64,000 bases of DNA from Colwellia psychrerythraea 34H (lineage in GTDB: Bacteria; Pseudomonadota; Gammaproteobacteria; Enterobacterales; Alteromonadaceae), in NCBI RefSeq assembly GCF_000012325.1, contig NC_003910.7, positions 2,914,001-2,978,000 on the forward strand. Direction: 5' to 3'. How positions within the stretch are numbered: position 1 is the stretch's first letter; each line of letters begins with the position of its first letter. Made by a program: the position numbers and the translations under genes. Below are positions 19,271 through 27,652 of this stretch, piece by piece. The notes beneath the pieces are model-generated. The model did no database searches. It was given only the letters and a program-made list of their open reading frames with translations, and had not been told where the DNA came from.

Positions 19271-20644
19271 TTATCTACGACCTTCTCGTCTTAGCGCAGC
19301 GGGAGTAAAATCTCGCTCGTTAAGCTTTTTAGAAAAGTCATACATTTTAGCTTCATTATCTAACCCTATCGCTATATAACGACGTGATTGAATATCATGA
19401 AACACATCAAGCGTTGACCAAAGTGTTGGTACATCATAATAATTGATAGCATGTGCTACACCTACACGATAAAGCTCATCGCGATTATCATAAATATCAG
19501 TGACAGCTACTTGCCAGCTATCTTCATCGATATAAAAAACACGCTTCTTGTATATATGACGAGTATTTTCTTTAAGGTTAGCTTCAACTACCCAAACACG
19601 ATGCTTTTCATAACGTACTAAGTCTGGATTAATGTGCCCTGCCTGTAGAATATCTTCATACTTAACTTTATCACTATGAAGTCGATAGTCATTATAAGGA
19701 ATCAATAATTCTTGCTTGCCTTTTAAAGTCCAGTTATAACGGTTTGGTGCGCCATTATACATATCAAAATCATCGGTGGTTCTTAAACCATCTGACGCTG
19801 TACCTGGTGCATCATAAGCCACATTCGGTGCACGGCGTACACGACGTTGACCCGTATTATAGGTCCATGCTTGTCTAGGTGTTTTAATTTGATCCATAGT
19901 TTCATGAACTAATAAAGCGGTACCAGCTAGACGAGCAGGCTCAGTTAATTTTTGTTTGAACTTAAACAAAATATTTGTTTTTTCAAGCTCCTCTGGTGAG
20001 GCACCTTGAACACTATATGGTAAAAGTAATGTTTCATTTAAACCAACGTAGGTAAAACTACCTGATGCTGTCGGTGCAGCCTGACCCGCTTGACGAGTAA
20101 CACTTTCACCACGATAGCGTAATGTGTGGTTCCAAATTGCTTCAAGACCATTTGCTGGCACTGGAAAAGGAATACCAACAGCAGCTTGCTTAATACCATT
20201 ACCTTCTTTAACTAATTCTGAACGTGTCGCATTATCTTTAACAGCCTGATAAACATGTTCTGGATATGAAGCACTACGACGTGTTTGATAAACATTCATT
20301 TTATAGGTTTCAGGATAAGTCTCAAATAACTTTATTTGTCCTGGTGTTAACAACGATTTGTAATCTGCAAGATTACTCGCTGTAATAGTATATTCAATTT
20401 TGTCTGTTGGATAAGGATCAATATGATGATCACCAGCAGTATATCCTGCAGGTGGTTTAGTAATACCACCTGTCCACTCTGGAATCGAACCATCTTCATT
20501 AGCAGCACGTGTAGCACCTAAAGGGGTTAATTCTGACGACAGCATTGCCGCTTGATCGGCTGGTATTTTTGCTAAAGCACCTGCCGATAAGACCATTGAG
20601 ATGGTCAATGATAATAGTTTGACTCTATTCATGTTATTTCTCAT
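19271..20644 (-). CDS. DUF1329 family outer-envelope protein
   Basis: The 457-residue product starts with a signal peptide (VKLLSLTISMVLSAGALAK), so it is periplasmic or attached to the outer membrane. The family is recognised by KIPADQAAMLSSELTPLGA at the mature N-terminus, then GNEDGSIPEWTGG-like sequence (here ANEDGSIPEWTGG), a GQRRVRRAPNVAYDAPG segment in the middle and the WRVAVTD-type strand (here DSWQVAVTDIYDNRDELYRV). DUF1329 proteins have been compared with the LolB-like lipid-carrier fold, which would suit a role in carrying a hydrophobic ligand. It starts 15 bases after the DUF1302 stop, so the two are probably translated from one mRNA. A second in-frame ATG lies four codons downstream. 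The function is unknown. Confidence 0.87.
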   Translation of the reverse strand: MRNNMNRVKLLSLTISMVLSAGALAKIPADQAAMLSSELTPLGATRAANEDGSIPEWTGGITKPPAGYTAGDHHIDPYPTDKIEYTITASNLADYKSLLTPGQIKLFETYPETYKMNVYQTRRSASYPEHVYQAVKDNATRSELVKEGNGIKQAAVGIPFPVPANGLEAIWNHTLRYRGESVTRQAGQAAPTASGSFTYVGLNETLLLPYSVQGASPEELEKTNILFKFKQKLTEPARLAGTALLVHETMDQIKTPRQAWTYNTGQRRVRRAPNVAYDAPGTASDGLRTTDDFDMYNGAPNRYNWTLKGKQELLIPYNDYRLHSDKVKYEDILQAGHINPDLVRYEKHRVWVVEANLKENTRHIYKKRVFYIDEDSWQVAVTDIYDNRDELYRVGVAHAINYYDVPTLWSTLDVFHDIQSRRYIAIGLDNEAKMYDFSKKLNERDFTPAALRREGRR

Positions 20645-20659
20645 GATTTCTGCCTTAAA

Positions 20660-22750
20660 TTAGATTGAATATTTTACGCTGAAAGAAACATAGTCGTGAT
20701 CTTCCATCTTATTAGTGGTGCCAACACCACCGAAGAAGCTGTTATAGTTCAAATCTGCTGACCAACGACTTTGATAATCAAAGGTTACTCCCAGCGCCAT
20801 TGACTTTCTGCCTTCAATAAACATAAACAATGGATCAGGTGTAATACCTTTAACATCGTGGGAAAATACAACACGTGGCGCTATATTGATACCAGCGATA
20901 ACGTTAGTATATTCAAATTTAGCTATTGCACGATAACCCCAAGCAAATTCTGTTGGGAATGGGTTAGTCTCAACACCATCTTGTAACGCTTTGTTTAAAC
21001 CTGGAGCACCATTACTAACACCACCACTGCGTGCGGTGCCTGGGCCATTTAAACGTAATTCACTTTGCTCGGGCATATCATTAATATTGATACCACCGAC
21101 CTCAATGAGTCCTACTAATTGACTCGCGCCAAACGTTGGCCCGAATAGATGTGTTAATGTCATCTGCGCTTGCATAGTATCAGATAAAATATAACCGTTA
21201 GCTGTTTCGCCCGGACCGAAAGGATTACCATCAGCATTAACCATTTGCGAAACACCATTTAGCGCAGCGCCGGCAGGGTTTCCTGAATTATAAACTTGCT
21301 GAGGAACTGCAGCAAATAGTAGTTCAACATCATCAATTTGCAGCGGCTCATCTTGACGATAACTTACTTCACCGGCAAAGGCTGTTGTACCCAAGGTTGT
21401 GTTAAAACTCATTGCGTACATTTTAATGTCTTCTACATAATCTAACTCAACACGAGAGAAACTATTTAAATCAGTATAGTTACCTTCGTTAATTTCATTT
21501 TCTACAAGATATCCAATATCTCCGCCTATTGATGCAGCACTATAATCTGCGGTAACGCCTGAGAATATTGGTCGACGACTATGATAATTGACATGATACA
21601 AACTTATTTCAGTATCATTTAATTCAGGTAAGAACCAAGATAAACGCAAACCATATTGGCCGCCATCATCAGGATCATTTTCAGCTTTAGAGCCTGGTGC
21701 TCTTAAGGTAAGATTAGTAGCATAAGCACCATACATTCCAGCAGCTTGCGTGGGTGATATTTTCCCTGTTCGAACTCCTTCACCAATTTCATTTAGACCA
21801 GCCATTAGGTAATCTAAGTTCATGTCAGGATTGCCACCAAAACCAAGTTGAACATTATTGTATTGACCACCGTCACCGGCAAAGTCGTTGGTCGAAAAAT
21901 AACTACCTGGTGGTGGTAAAATAGTTTTCTCCCAAGCGTATTGATAAAAGGCTTCAATGTTGAAGTTATCTGTAACGCCCAATGAGCCCCATAAGGAACC
22001 AACCGGAATAAATGCTTCTTTTAATTCAGCACCCGGTGCACGTAAACGTGCAATATCAACAGCATTGATCTCACTGATACCATGTGAAATTAACGTACTT
22101 TCACCCCAGCTAATGACTTGATCACCAAGACGAACTGAGAATGGCATTTCACCGATTTCAAAATCACCATAAACATAAGCATCGAGTAGGCGGATATCTT
22201 GACAGACTTGTTTTTTCGCTTCGCTATCACGACAGGGATCGAAAACATTACCGGTAAGCGCATTAGAGGATGCTCTATCATCATCCATCATGGCATAATC
22301 ATAAAAATACATACCACGAACAAAAACACCAACATTTTGATAGTGAATATCTAATTCATGAACACCTTTAAATATTTTGGAGAAACTTTCACCGGCATTA
22401 TAATTTAAATTGCCGTTATCACCATTGGTAGAATAACCACCAGCACCTTTCCAAACATCTTCTTTAACAGGCACATTGAGTGGAGAGTAAGGTCTGTAAG
22501 TATTATCAAAGCCTAAGGCGCTATTGGCATTGTTAGACTTACCTATATTGTCATTCCAGTTTCTATCTTCTGTTCGCCAGCTTGAGCCGAGACTAAAAGT
22601 AGAATCAAAACTGATCTCTACATCACCGAGCTCCCATCTTGCTGCTTGAGCAGTATTAACCATTGAAGTTAACAACGACATTGAAAGCGCGGCAGCAATA
22701 CCTACAGCTAAAGGTTTTTTGGCAAAGCCATGTTGAGGCTTGTTTTTCAT
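20660..22750 (-). CDS. DUF1302 family outer-membrane beta-barrel protein
   Basis: This 696-residue protein has a signal peptide (residues about 13-36, ending NTAQAARWELGD). The mature start RWELGDVEISFDSTFSLGSSWR is typical of DUF1302. The rest is made of alternating polar and aromatic strands and ends YVSFSVKYSI, with an aromatic residue near the C-terminus as expected for an outer-membrane barrel. The family function is not established. It nearly always travels with DUF1329, as here. A strong AGGGGAG ribosome site precedes the ATG. A perfect 12-bp palindrome lies about 60 bases further upstream and may be an operator. Confidence 0.87.
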   Translation of the reverse strand: MKNKPQHGFAKKPLAVGIAAALSMSLLTSMVNTAQAARWELGDVEISFDSTFSLGSSWRTEDRNWNDNIGKSNNANSALGFDNTYRPYSPLNVPVKEDVWKGAGGYSTNGDNGNLNYNAGESFSKIFKGVHELDIHYQNVGVFVRGMYFYDYAMMDDDRASSNALTGNVFDPCRDSEAKKQVCQDIRLLDAYVYGDFEIGEMPFSVRLGDQVISWGESTLISHGISEINAVDIARLRAPGAELKEAFIPVGSLWGSLGVTDNFNIEAFYQYAWEKTILPPPGSYFSTNDFAGDGGQYNNVQLGFGGNPDMNLDYLMAGLNEIGEGVRTGKISPTQAAGMYGAYATNLTLRAPGSKAENDPDDGGQYGLRLSWFLPELNDTEISLYHVNYHSRRPIFSGVTADYSAASIGGDIGYLVENEINEGNYTDLNSFSRVELDYVEDIKMYAMSFNTTLGTTAFAGEVSYRQDEPLQIDDVELLFAAVPQQVYNSGNPAGAALNGVSQMVNADGNPFGPGETANGYILSDTMQAQMTLTHLFGPTFGASQLVGLIEVGGININDMPEQSELRLNGPGTARSGGVSNGAPGLNKALQDGVETNPFPTEFAWGYRAIAKFEYTNVIAGINIAPRVVFSHDVKGITPDPLFMFIEGRKSMALGVTFDYQSRWSADLNYNSFFGGVGTTNKMEDHDYVSFSVKYSI

Positions 22751-23127
22751 CTATTCTCTCCCCTGTTCAGAACATGATGCTAAAAGATAAAATATCACCG
22801 AAAGTTCATCTACATTAATGTAATCAAAAGTTAGTTCTTGTTATATTATTTATCTAACGACAGCAATAATTACATCATTTGACTTAGGTAGCAAGCGTAA
22901 ACATTGGAGTTAAAGCGCTATATTTTAATGACTTGCATTCAACTAAATGCCCGCTTTAATGCATTGTTTTAAACGTGCGTTTGAAATTTAAATATTACAA
23001 TACTAGGTTTGTTTTATAAGCTCATGAAATAACGATTATTTGTTTAACTTAGGATTGTAAATACACAAGGCGAATGGTCGGACCACTGTTTCAAGTGATT
23101 ACTCTATTTAATAACACTGAAGCGAAA
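22751..23127. other. Intergenic region upstream of the DUF1302 gene
   Basis: This 377-base spacer should contain the promoter of the DUF1302-DUF1329 unit. I can point only to the palindrome at 22811-22822. The rest is AT-rich without a gene, repeat or clear terminator. Confidence 0.45.
22811..22822. promoter_or_regulatory. Perfect palindrome, possible operator of DUF1302 unit
   Basis: TACATTAATGTA is a perfect 12-bp palindrome located 61-72 bases before the DUF1302 start codon. A repressor dimer could bind here. No regulator gene adjoins the cluster, so the cognate protein is unknown. AT-rich DNA produces such palindromes by chance fairly often. Confidence 0.3.
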
Positions 23128-23343
23128 TTAATTCAGTTTAGATAAGGATAAAAATTTATTTTGTTGAGTTTGTAAACAAAAATCTCCTTGAATACCATTA
23201 ACGGTAAGGTACTTTCGTAGGTGCATAGCAGGAAATTGCACTTTAACACCTTGGGTCGTTGTGACGACAACATTTTGAACTGTGCCTTGGTAGTAAGGGA
23301 GAAATTCATTAGTCGTTATTTTAAGAGAGAAGTAATATTTCAT
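23128..23343 (-). CDS. DUF2835 family protein
   Basis: This small 71-residue cytoplasmic protein has no signal peptide. The sequence YYFSLKITTNEFLPYYQGTV followed by FPAMHLRKYLTVNGIQGDF is the DUF2835 pattern, a gammaproteobacterial family of unknown function. It lies 89 bases downstream of pepN on the same strand, separated by a 12-bp-stem hairpin. It may be the last gene of a pepN unit or have its own promoter. Confidence 0.85.
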   Translation of the reverse strand: MKYYFSLKITTNEFLPYYQGTVQNVVVTTTQGVKVQFPAMHLRKYLTVNGIQGDFCLQTQQNKFLSLSKLN

Positions 23344-23373
23344 GTTATTAAATACATTTACGGATATAAATAC

Positions 23374-23410
23374 TAGTAACGTGCTAATTTGAAATCAAAG
23401 CACGTTACTA
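23374..23410. terminator. Stem-loop between pepN and the DUF2835 gene
   Basis: TAGTAACGTGCT and AGCACGTTACTA form a perfect 12-bp stem with a 13-base loop. There is no U run on the minus strand, so it is a weak candidate for an intrinsic terminator. It could instead be an mRNA-processing or stabilising hairpin. Confidence 0.5.
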
Positions 23411-23432
23411 CCAAATGATATTATAAGTTGAA

Positions 23433-26051
23433 TTAGTCATTGAGTGCAGCATCAAGCTTTTCTTTTAAGTCATTAGACAAGTTGGTTAATGCCTGTAATT
23501 TAACTAATTCTGCTTTCATTAACTTTTGATGTGCAGGGGCAAAGCTTTTAAATTGAATTAACGGTGTTATTAGTCTTGAGGCCACTTGTGGATTAATTTC
23601 ATTTAATTTAGCAATTTGATCAGCTAAGAATTGATAACCTCGCCCTGTCGGACAATGAAAATACTTAGGATTATTCATTGCAAAAGCACCAATTAACGAG
23701 CGTGCTCTATTCGGATTTTTTAAGCTAAATTGTGGATGTTCTAAAAGGTTGGCAAGTTGTGTAAAAACATCTTCACTGACCACGCTAGCATTCAGGGCAA
23801 ACCATTTATCCATAACTAATGTAGTTTGTTGCCACTTATTTTCGAAATGTTCTAATTGTTCATTTAAATCGTCTAAATTATTTTTAGAGCTACAGGTTAA
23901 AGCAGCCAAACTATCAGTCATGTTCTCTTTTAATATGTCATCATTATTCGTCGCTTGCTGGTATTGTTGCGTAACCAAGTACTGGTATTCAGGTAAAAGG
24001 CTTAAATAGGACAAACAAACATTTTTCAATGCTCTATTCGCCACAGCATTATCTTTTAAATCTTCGTGCTGACAAGCTTTATAGCTAACAAGTAATTGTT
24101 GCTGAGTACCTCGCGCAATAAAAGTAGCAAGTGTGGTTATCGCATTAGTCAATGCTATTGGGTCAATATCAACCATCAAACTAGCAGCTTCATCGAAACT
24201 CGGTAATGATAATTGCTCCGCAATGAAGGCGCGATCGCCACCACTATTTAACATATCATTGATTGCATTGATTAATTCATTAGGGATAGTGTAATCAATA
24301 TCAAACGTTAATTGATGTAAGTATGACATTAACAATTTCTGACCTGCATCCCAGCGACAGAAGCTATTATCAGCTTGCTGCATAATGGTTAATAGGCTGG
24401 TATTATTTTGATCAAAAATCAACTTAACTGGCGCACTAAAATCAGCAAGCATTGCTAACGTTGGTTTGCTGGTAAAACCACTAAACTGCCAACTTTGCTC
24501 GGTTTGGGTCAATTCTAATAACTCACTTTGCGAAGCCTCGTTATTATTGTCACTGATTAATTCAACTTTGATTGGAATATGTAAAGCTTGTGGATTCTGT
24601 TGATTTTTAGTTATTGGTGATTGCTGTAATAAAGTTAATGTATAAATGTTAGTTTGTGAGTCAAACATTTCTTGTGCTTTAATCACAGGTGTTCCGGACT
24701 GGCTATACCATAACTTAAATTGAGCTAAATCTTTACCGCTGGCATCACTCATAGCATTGATAAAATCATCACAAGTGACAGCCATCCCATCAAAACGAGA
24801 GAAATATAAGTCCATGCCTTGTCTAAATTTATCTACACCAATCAATGTATGCAACATACGAATAACTTCAGAGCCTTTTTCATAGACTGTTAGCGTGTAA
24901 AAGTTATTCATTTCAAGTACTTTTTCAGGTCGTATTGGATGCGCCATTGGACCTGCATCCTCAGCAAACTGCTGAGAACGTAATACGCGTACGTTTTGAA
25001 TACGAGTCACCGCACTTGAATGCATTTGGGCACTAAATTGCTGATCTCGAAACACGGTTAAGCCTTCTTTTAAGCTTAGTTGAAACCAATCACGACAGGT
25101 GACGCGATTTCCGGTCCAGTTATGAAAATACTCATGGGCAATAACCGCTTCAATATTAAAATAGTCACTATCTGTTGCGCAATGACTATCTGCAAGTACG
25201 TATTTAGAATTAAAAACATTTAAGCCTTTGTTTTCCATCGCACCCATATTAAAAAAGTCTACCGCGACAATCATGTAGATATCTAAGTCATATTCAAGAC
25301 CAAATGTCTCTTCATCCCATGCCATTGATTTTTGCAGTGACGTCATGGCATGTTCAGCTTTCGCCAAGTTGCCTTCATCAACAAATATCTCAAGGGCAAC
25401 TTCCCGGCCCGACGCCGTCGTAAAGTTATCCTCAAGTAAGTCAAAATTACCTGCGACTAAGGCAAAAAGGTAACAAGGTTTTGGAAAGGGGTCATGCCAA
25501 GTAACAAAGTGTTTATTGTCCGACAACTCACCACTCGCCACTTTATTACCATTAGATAATAAGTAGGGATATAGGTTTTTATCAGCGATAACCTTAGTGG
25601 TAAATGTTGCCATCACATCAGGTCTATCTAGATAATAGCTGATGCGTCGAAAGCCTTCAGCTTCACATTGAGTACAAAAAGCATCACCTGATTTAAATAA
25701 CCCTTCTAGCGCCGTGTTTTCTTGTGGGTTTATCTCGGTAGTAATAATGAGCGTAAAATGGCTTCTATCTGGCAAGCTACTTGCTGGGATAATTAATAAC
25801 GTCTCATTAATTTGATATTGATCTTTACTGAGCGCCTGATTATCAAGCACTAATGAAACTAATGTTAAGTGCTCACCATTTAGTTGTAATGCTTGTTGAA
25901 CGTCACCTTTTCGCTCTATGGTCAATTCACTGACCACTTGACTACAAGTATCATCTAAATGGATAGTTAAATTTACTGTATTAATAGTAAAGTCAGCTGG
26001 GCGGTAGTCCGCTAAAAACCGTGGTGCTGTGTCTGATAAAATAGATGACAT
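23433..26051 (-). CDS. pepN: Aminopeptidase N (M1 zinc peptidase)
   Basis: This broad-specificity zinc aminopeptidase removes N-terminal residues from peptides in the cytoplasm. Its 872 residues match E. coli PepN in length. The substrate-binding GAMEN motif lies near residue 268. The zinc site is HEYFHNWTGN near 302-306, with the third ligand in LKEGLTVFRD about 19 residues later. A beta-rich N-terminal domain precedes it, and the long helical C-terminal domain is typical of the family. It lies between nhaC (27 bases upstream, same strand) and DUF2835, so nhaC-pepN co-transcription is likely. Confidence 0.97.
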   Translation of the reverse strand: MSSILSDTAPRFLADYRPADFTINTVNLTIHLDDTCSQVVSELTIERKGDVQQALQLNGEHLTLVSLVLDNQALSKDQYQINETLLIIPASSLPDRSHFTLIITTEINPQENTALEGLFKSGDAFCTQCEAEGFRRISYYLDRPDVMATFTTKVIADKNLYPYLLSNGNKVASGELSDNKHFVTWHDPFPKPCYLFALVAGNFDLLEDNFTTASGREVALEIFVDEGNLAKAEHAMTSLQKSMAWDEETFGLEYDLDIYMIVAVDFFNMGAMENKGLNVFNSKYVLADSHCATDSDYFNIEAVIAHEYFHNWTGNRVTCRDWFQLSLKEGLTVFRDQQFSAQMHSSAVTRIQNVRVLRSQQFAEDAGPMAHPIRPEKVLEMNNFYTLTVYEKGSEVIRMLHTLIGVDKFRQGMDLYFSRFDGMAVTCDDFINAMSDASGKDLAQFKLWYSQSGTPVIKAQEMFDSQTNIYTLTLLQQSPITKNQQNPQALHIPIKVELISDNNNEASQSELLELTQTEQSWQFSGFTSKPTLAMLADFSAPVKLIFDQNNTSLLTIMQQADNSFCRWDAGQKLLMSYLHQLTFDIDYTIPNELINAINDMLNSGGDRAFIAEQLSLPSFDEAASLMVDIDPIALTNAITTLATFIARGTQQQLLVSYKACQHEDLKDNAVANRALKNVCLSYLSLLPEYQYLVTQQYQQATNNDDILKENMTDSLAALTCSSKNNLDDLNEQLEHFENKWQQTTLVMDKWFALNASVVSEDVFTQLANLLEHPQFSLKNPNRARSLIGAFAMNNPKYFHCPTGRGYQFLADQIAKLNEINPQVASRLITPLIQFKSFAPAHQKLMKAELVKLQALTNLSNDLKEKLDAALND

Positions 26052-26078
26052 AATAGAGCCTTACTTTGGAGATGAAAA

Positions 26079-27557
26079 TTAAGCTGTTGCTTTATGAGTT
26101 GTTTCTTTAGTCGTTTTATTAGTTAATGTCTTAATATTAAAACCAATAAAGCCATAAATAACAGCAAGGATGGGATTAATCCAGTTAAAGAAACAATAAA
26201 ACATATAATCAAGTGGGTTAACTAATAACACCCCTGACATATAAACGGCACAAGTATTCCATGGGATTAGTGGTGAAGTAATGGTACCTGCATCTTCCAG
26301 AGTACGGCTTAACACCAAGGGATCTAAACCTCTTCGCTCGTATTCTTCTTTATACATACGACCAGGCATTACAATAGCCATATATTGATCCGCGGTTAAA
26401 ATGTTAGTGCCGATACACGTAGCCACAGTACTCGCGATAAGACTACCGGTTGATTTAGCTGAAGCTAAAATAACCTCAACAAACTTTTTCAACATACCTA
26501 AGTGCTCTAATACCGCACCAAAACTTAACGCACACATGATAAGCCAAACAGTATTTAACATAGAAGACATACCACCTCCACTGAGTAATGAGTCTAGCTG
26601 GCTGTTGCCTGTTTCAATCACTACCCCGTCAAAAAACGCCGTCCAGATCACTTTTACATTTGCTGTAATCAAATCGGTATTTCCGCCTAAACGTACGATT
26701 AACTCTTGTTGAAATACCAATGCCCAAACGCCACCAATCAAAGCACCAATTGCAACTGCGGGAAAGGCAGGTACTTTTTTAATGGCCAGCGTTAATAAAA
26801 CCAAGAGTGGCACTAAATTAAAGACCGAAATATTAAATTGTTCTGCTAACTGCTGGCTTAACAAATCAATACTGTCATTATTTACTGTGATAGTTTCATT
26901 AAGCCCAATAATGATGAACAAGACTAGCGCCGTAACAATAGAAGGCGCGGTTGTCCAAAACATATAACGGATATGAGCAAAAAGTTCACTACCTGCGATA
27001 GCCGGAGCTAAATTTGTTGTCTCTGAAAGTGGAGAAATTTTATCACCAAAGTAAGCACCAGAAATAACAGCACCTGCAGTAACAGCCGGAGATAAATCTA
27101 ATCCCTGAGCTATACCAATTAAAGCAACACCGATTGTAGCTGCAGTAGTCCATGAACTACCAATACTCATAGAGACGATCGCACACATTACACAGGCCGC
27201 AGCATAAAACCATGATGGATTTAATAACTGTAATCCATAATAAATCATTGTTGGTACGGTACCCGATAATAACCAAGTACCAATCAGCGAGCCTACGGCT
27301 AATAAGATTAAAACCGCACCAAGGGAAAGAGAAATGCCATTTACAATGGCTTTTTCAATAGAGTGCCAGTTGTGCCCATTTTTTACGCCGACAATAATAG
27401 CAACGCCCATGGATATAAGTAGTGCTATTTGATTCGGGCCATAAGACGAGTTGTCACCAAAATAAAATACGGCGAGGGTAAGTAAACAAATTAAAGTGAT
27501 CACTGGAATGCTTGCATCGAGCATACTTGGTTGTTTTGGGAGATTTAACTCAGACAT
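26079..27557 (-). CDS. nhaC: Na+/H+ antiporter, NhaC family
   Basis: This inner-membrane antiporter of 492 residues has about 11-12 predicted helices. The NhaC signature region is visible as SIGSSWTTAATIGVALIGIAQGL and GAVISGAYFGDKISPLSETTNLAPA near residues 125-185. A second conserved stretch, TNILTADQYMAIVMPGRMY with EDAGTITSPLIPWNTCAVYM, lies near 385-440. It exports Na+ in exchange for H+, which fits a marine habitat. The family also includes malate-lactate antiporters, so substrate is not certain. The stop lies 27 bases before the pepN start. Confidence 0.9.
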   Translation of the reverse strand: MSELNLPKQPSMLDASIPVITLICLLTLAVFYFGDNSSYGPNQIALLISMGVAIIVGVKNGHNWHSIEKAIVNGISLSLGAVLILLAVGSLIGTWLLSGTVPTMIYYGLQLLNPSWFYAAACVMCAIVSMSIGSSWTTAATIGVALIGIAQGLDLSPAVTAGAVISGAYFGDKISPLSETTNLAPAIAGSELFAHIRYMFWTTAPSIVTALVLFIIIGLNETITVNNDSIDLLSQQLAEQFNISVFNLVPLLVLLTLAIKKVPAFPAVAIGALIGGVWALVFQQELIVRLGGNTDLITANVKVIWTAFFDGVVIETGNSQLDSLLSGGGMSSMLNTVWLIMCALSFGAVLEHLGMLKKFVEVILASAKSTGSLIASTVATCIGTNILTADQYMAIVMPGRMYKEEYERRGLDPLVLSRTLEDAGTITSPLIPWNTCAVYMSGVLLVNPLDYMFYCFFNWINPILAVIYGFIGFNIKTLTNKTTKETTHKATA

Positions 27558-27613
27558 GTAATGTAAACCTTTTATTATTGTAGTTATTTAACGGTAGGCT
27601 TTATATAAAAATA

Positions 27614-27635
27614 AAGCCGCCTCGATGGGCGGCTT
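27614..27635 (-). terminator. Intrinsic terminator after prc
   Basis: AAGCCGCC and GGCGGCTT form an 8-bp GC-rich stem with a 6-base loop, followed on the minus strand by TTATTTTTAT. It lies 18 bases beyond the prc stop. Confidence 0.8.
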
Positions 27636-27652
27636 AATTATGCAAATACTGA

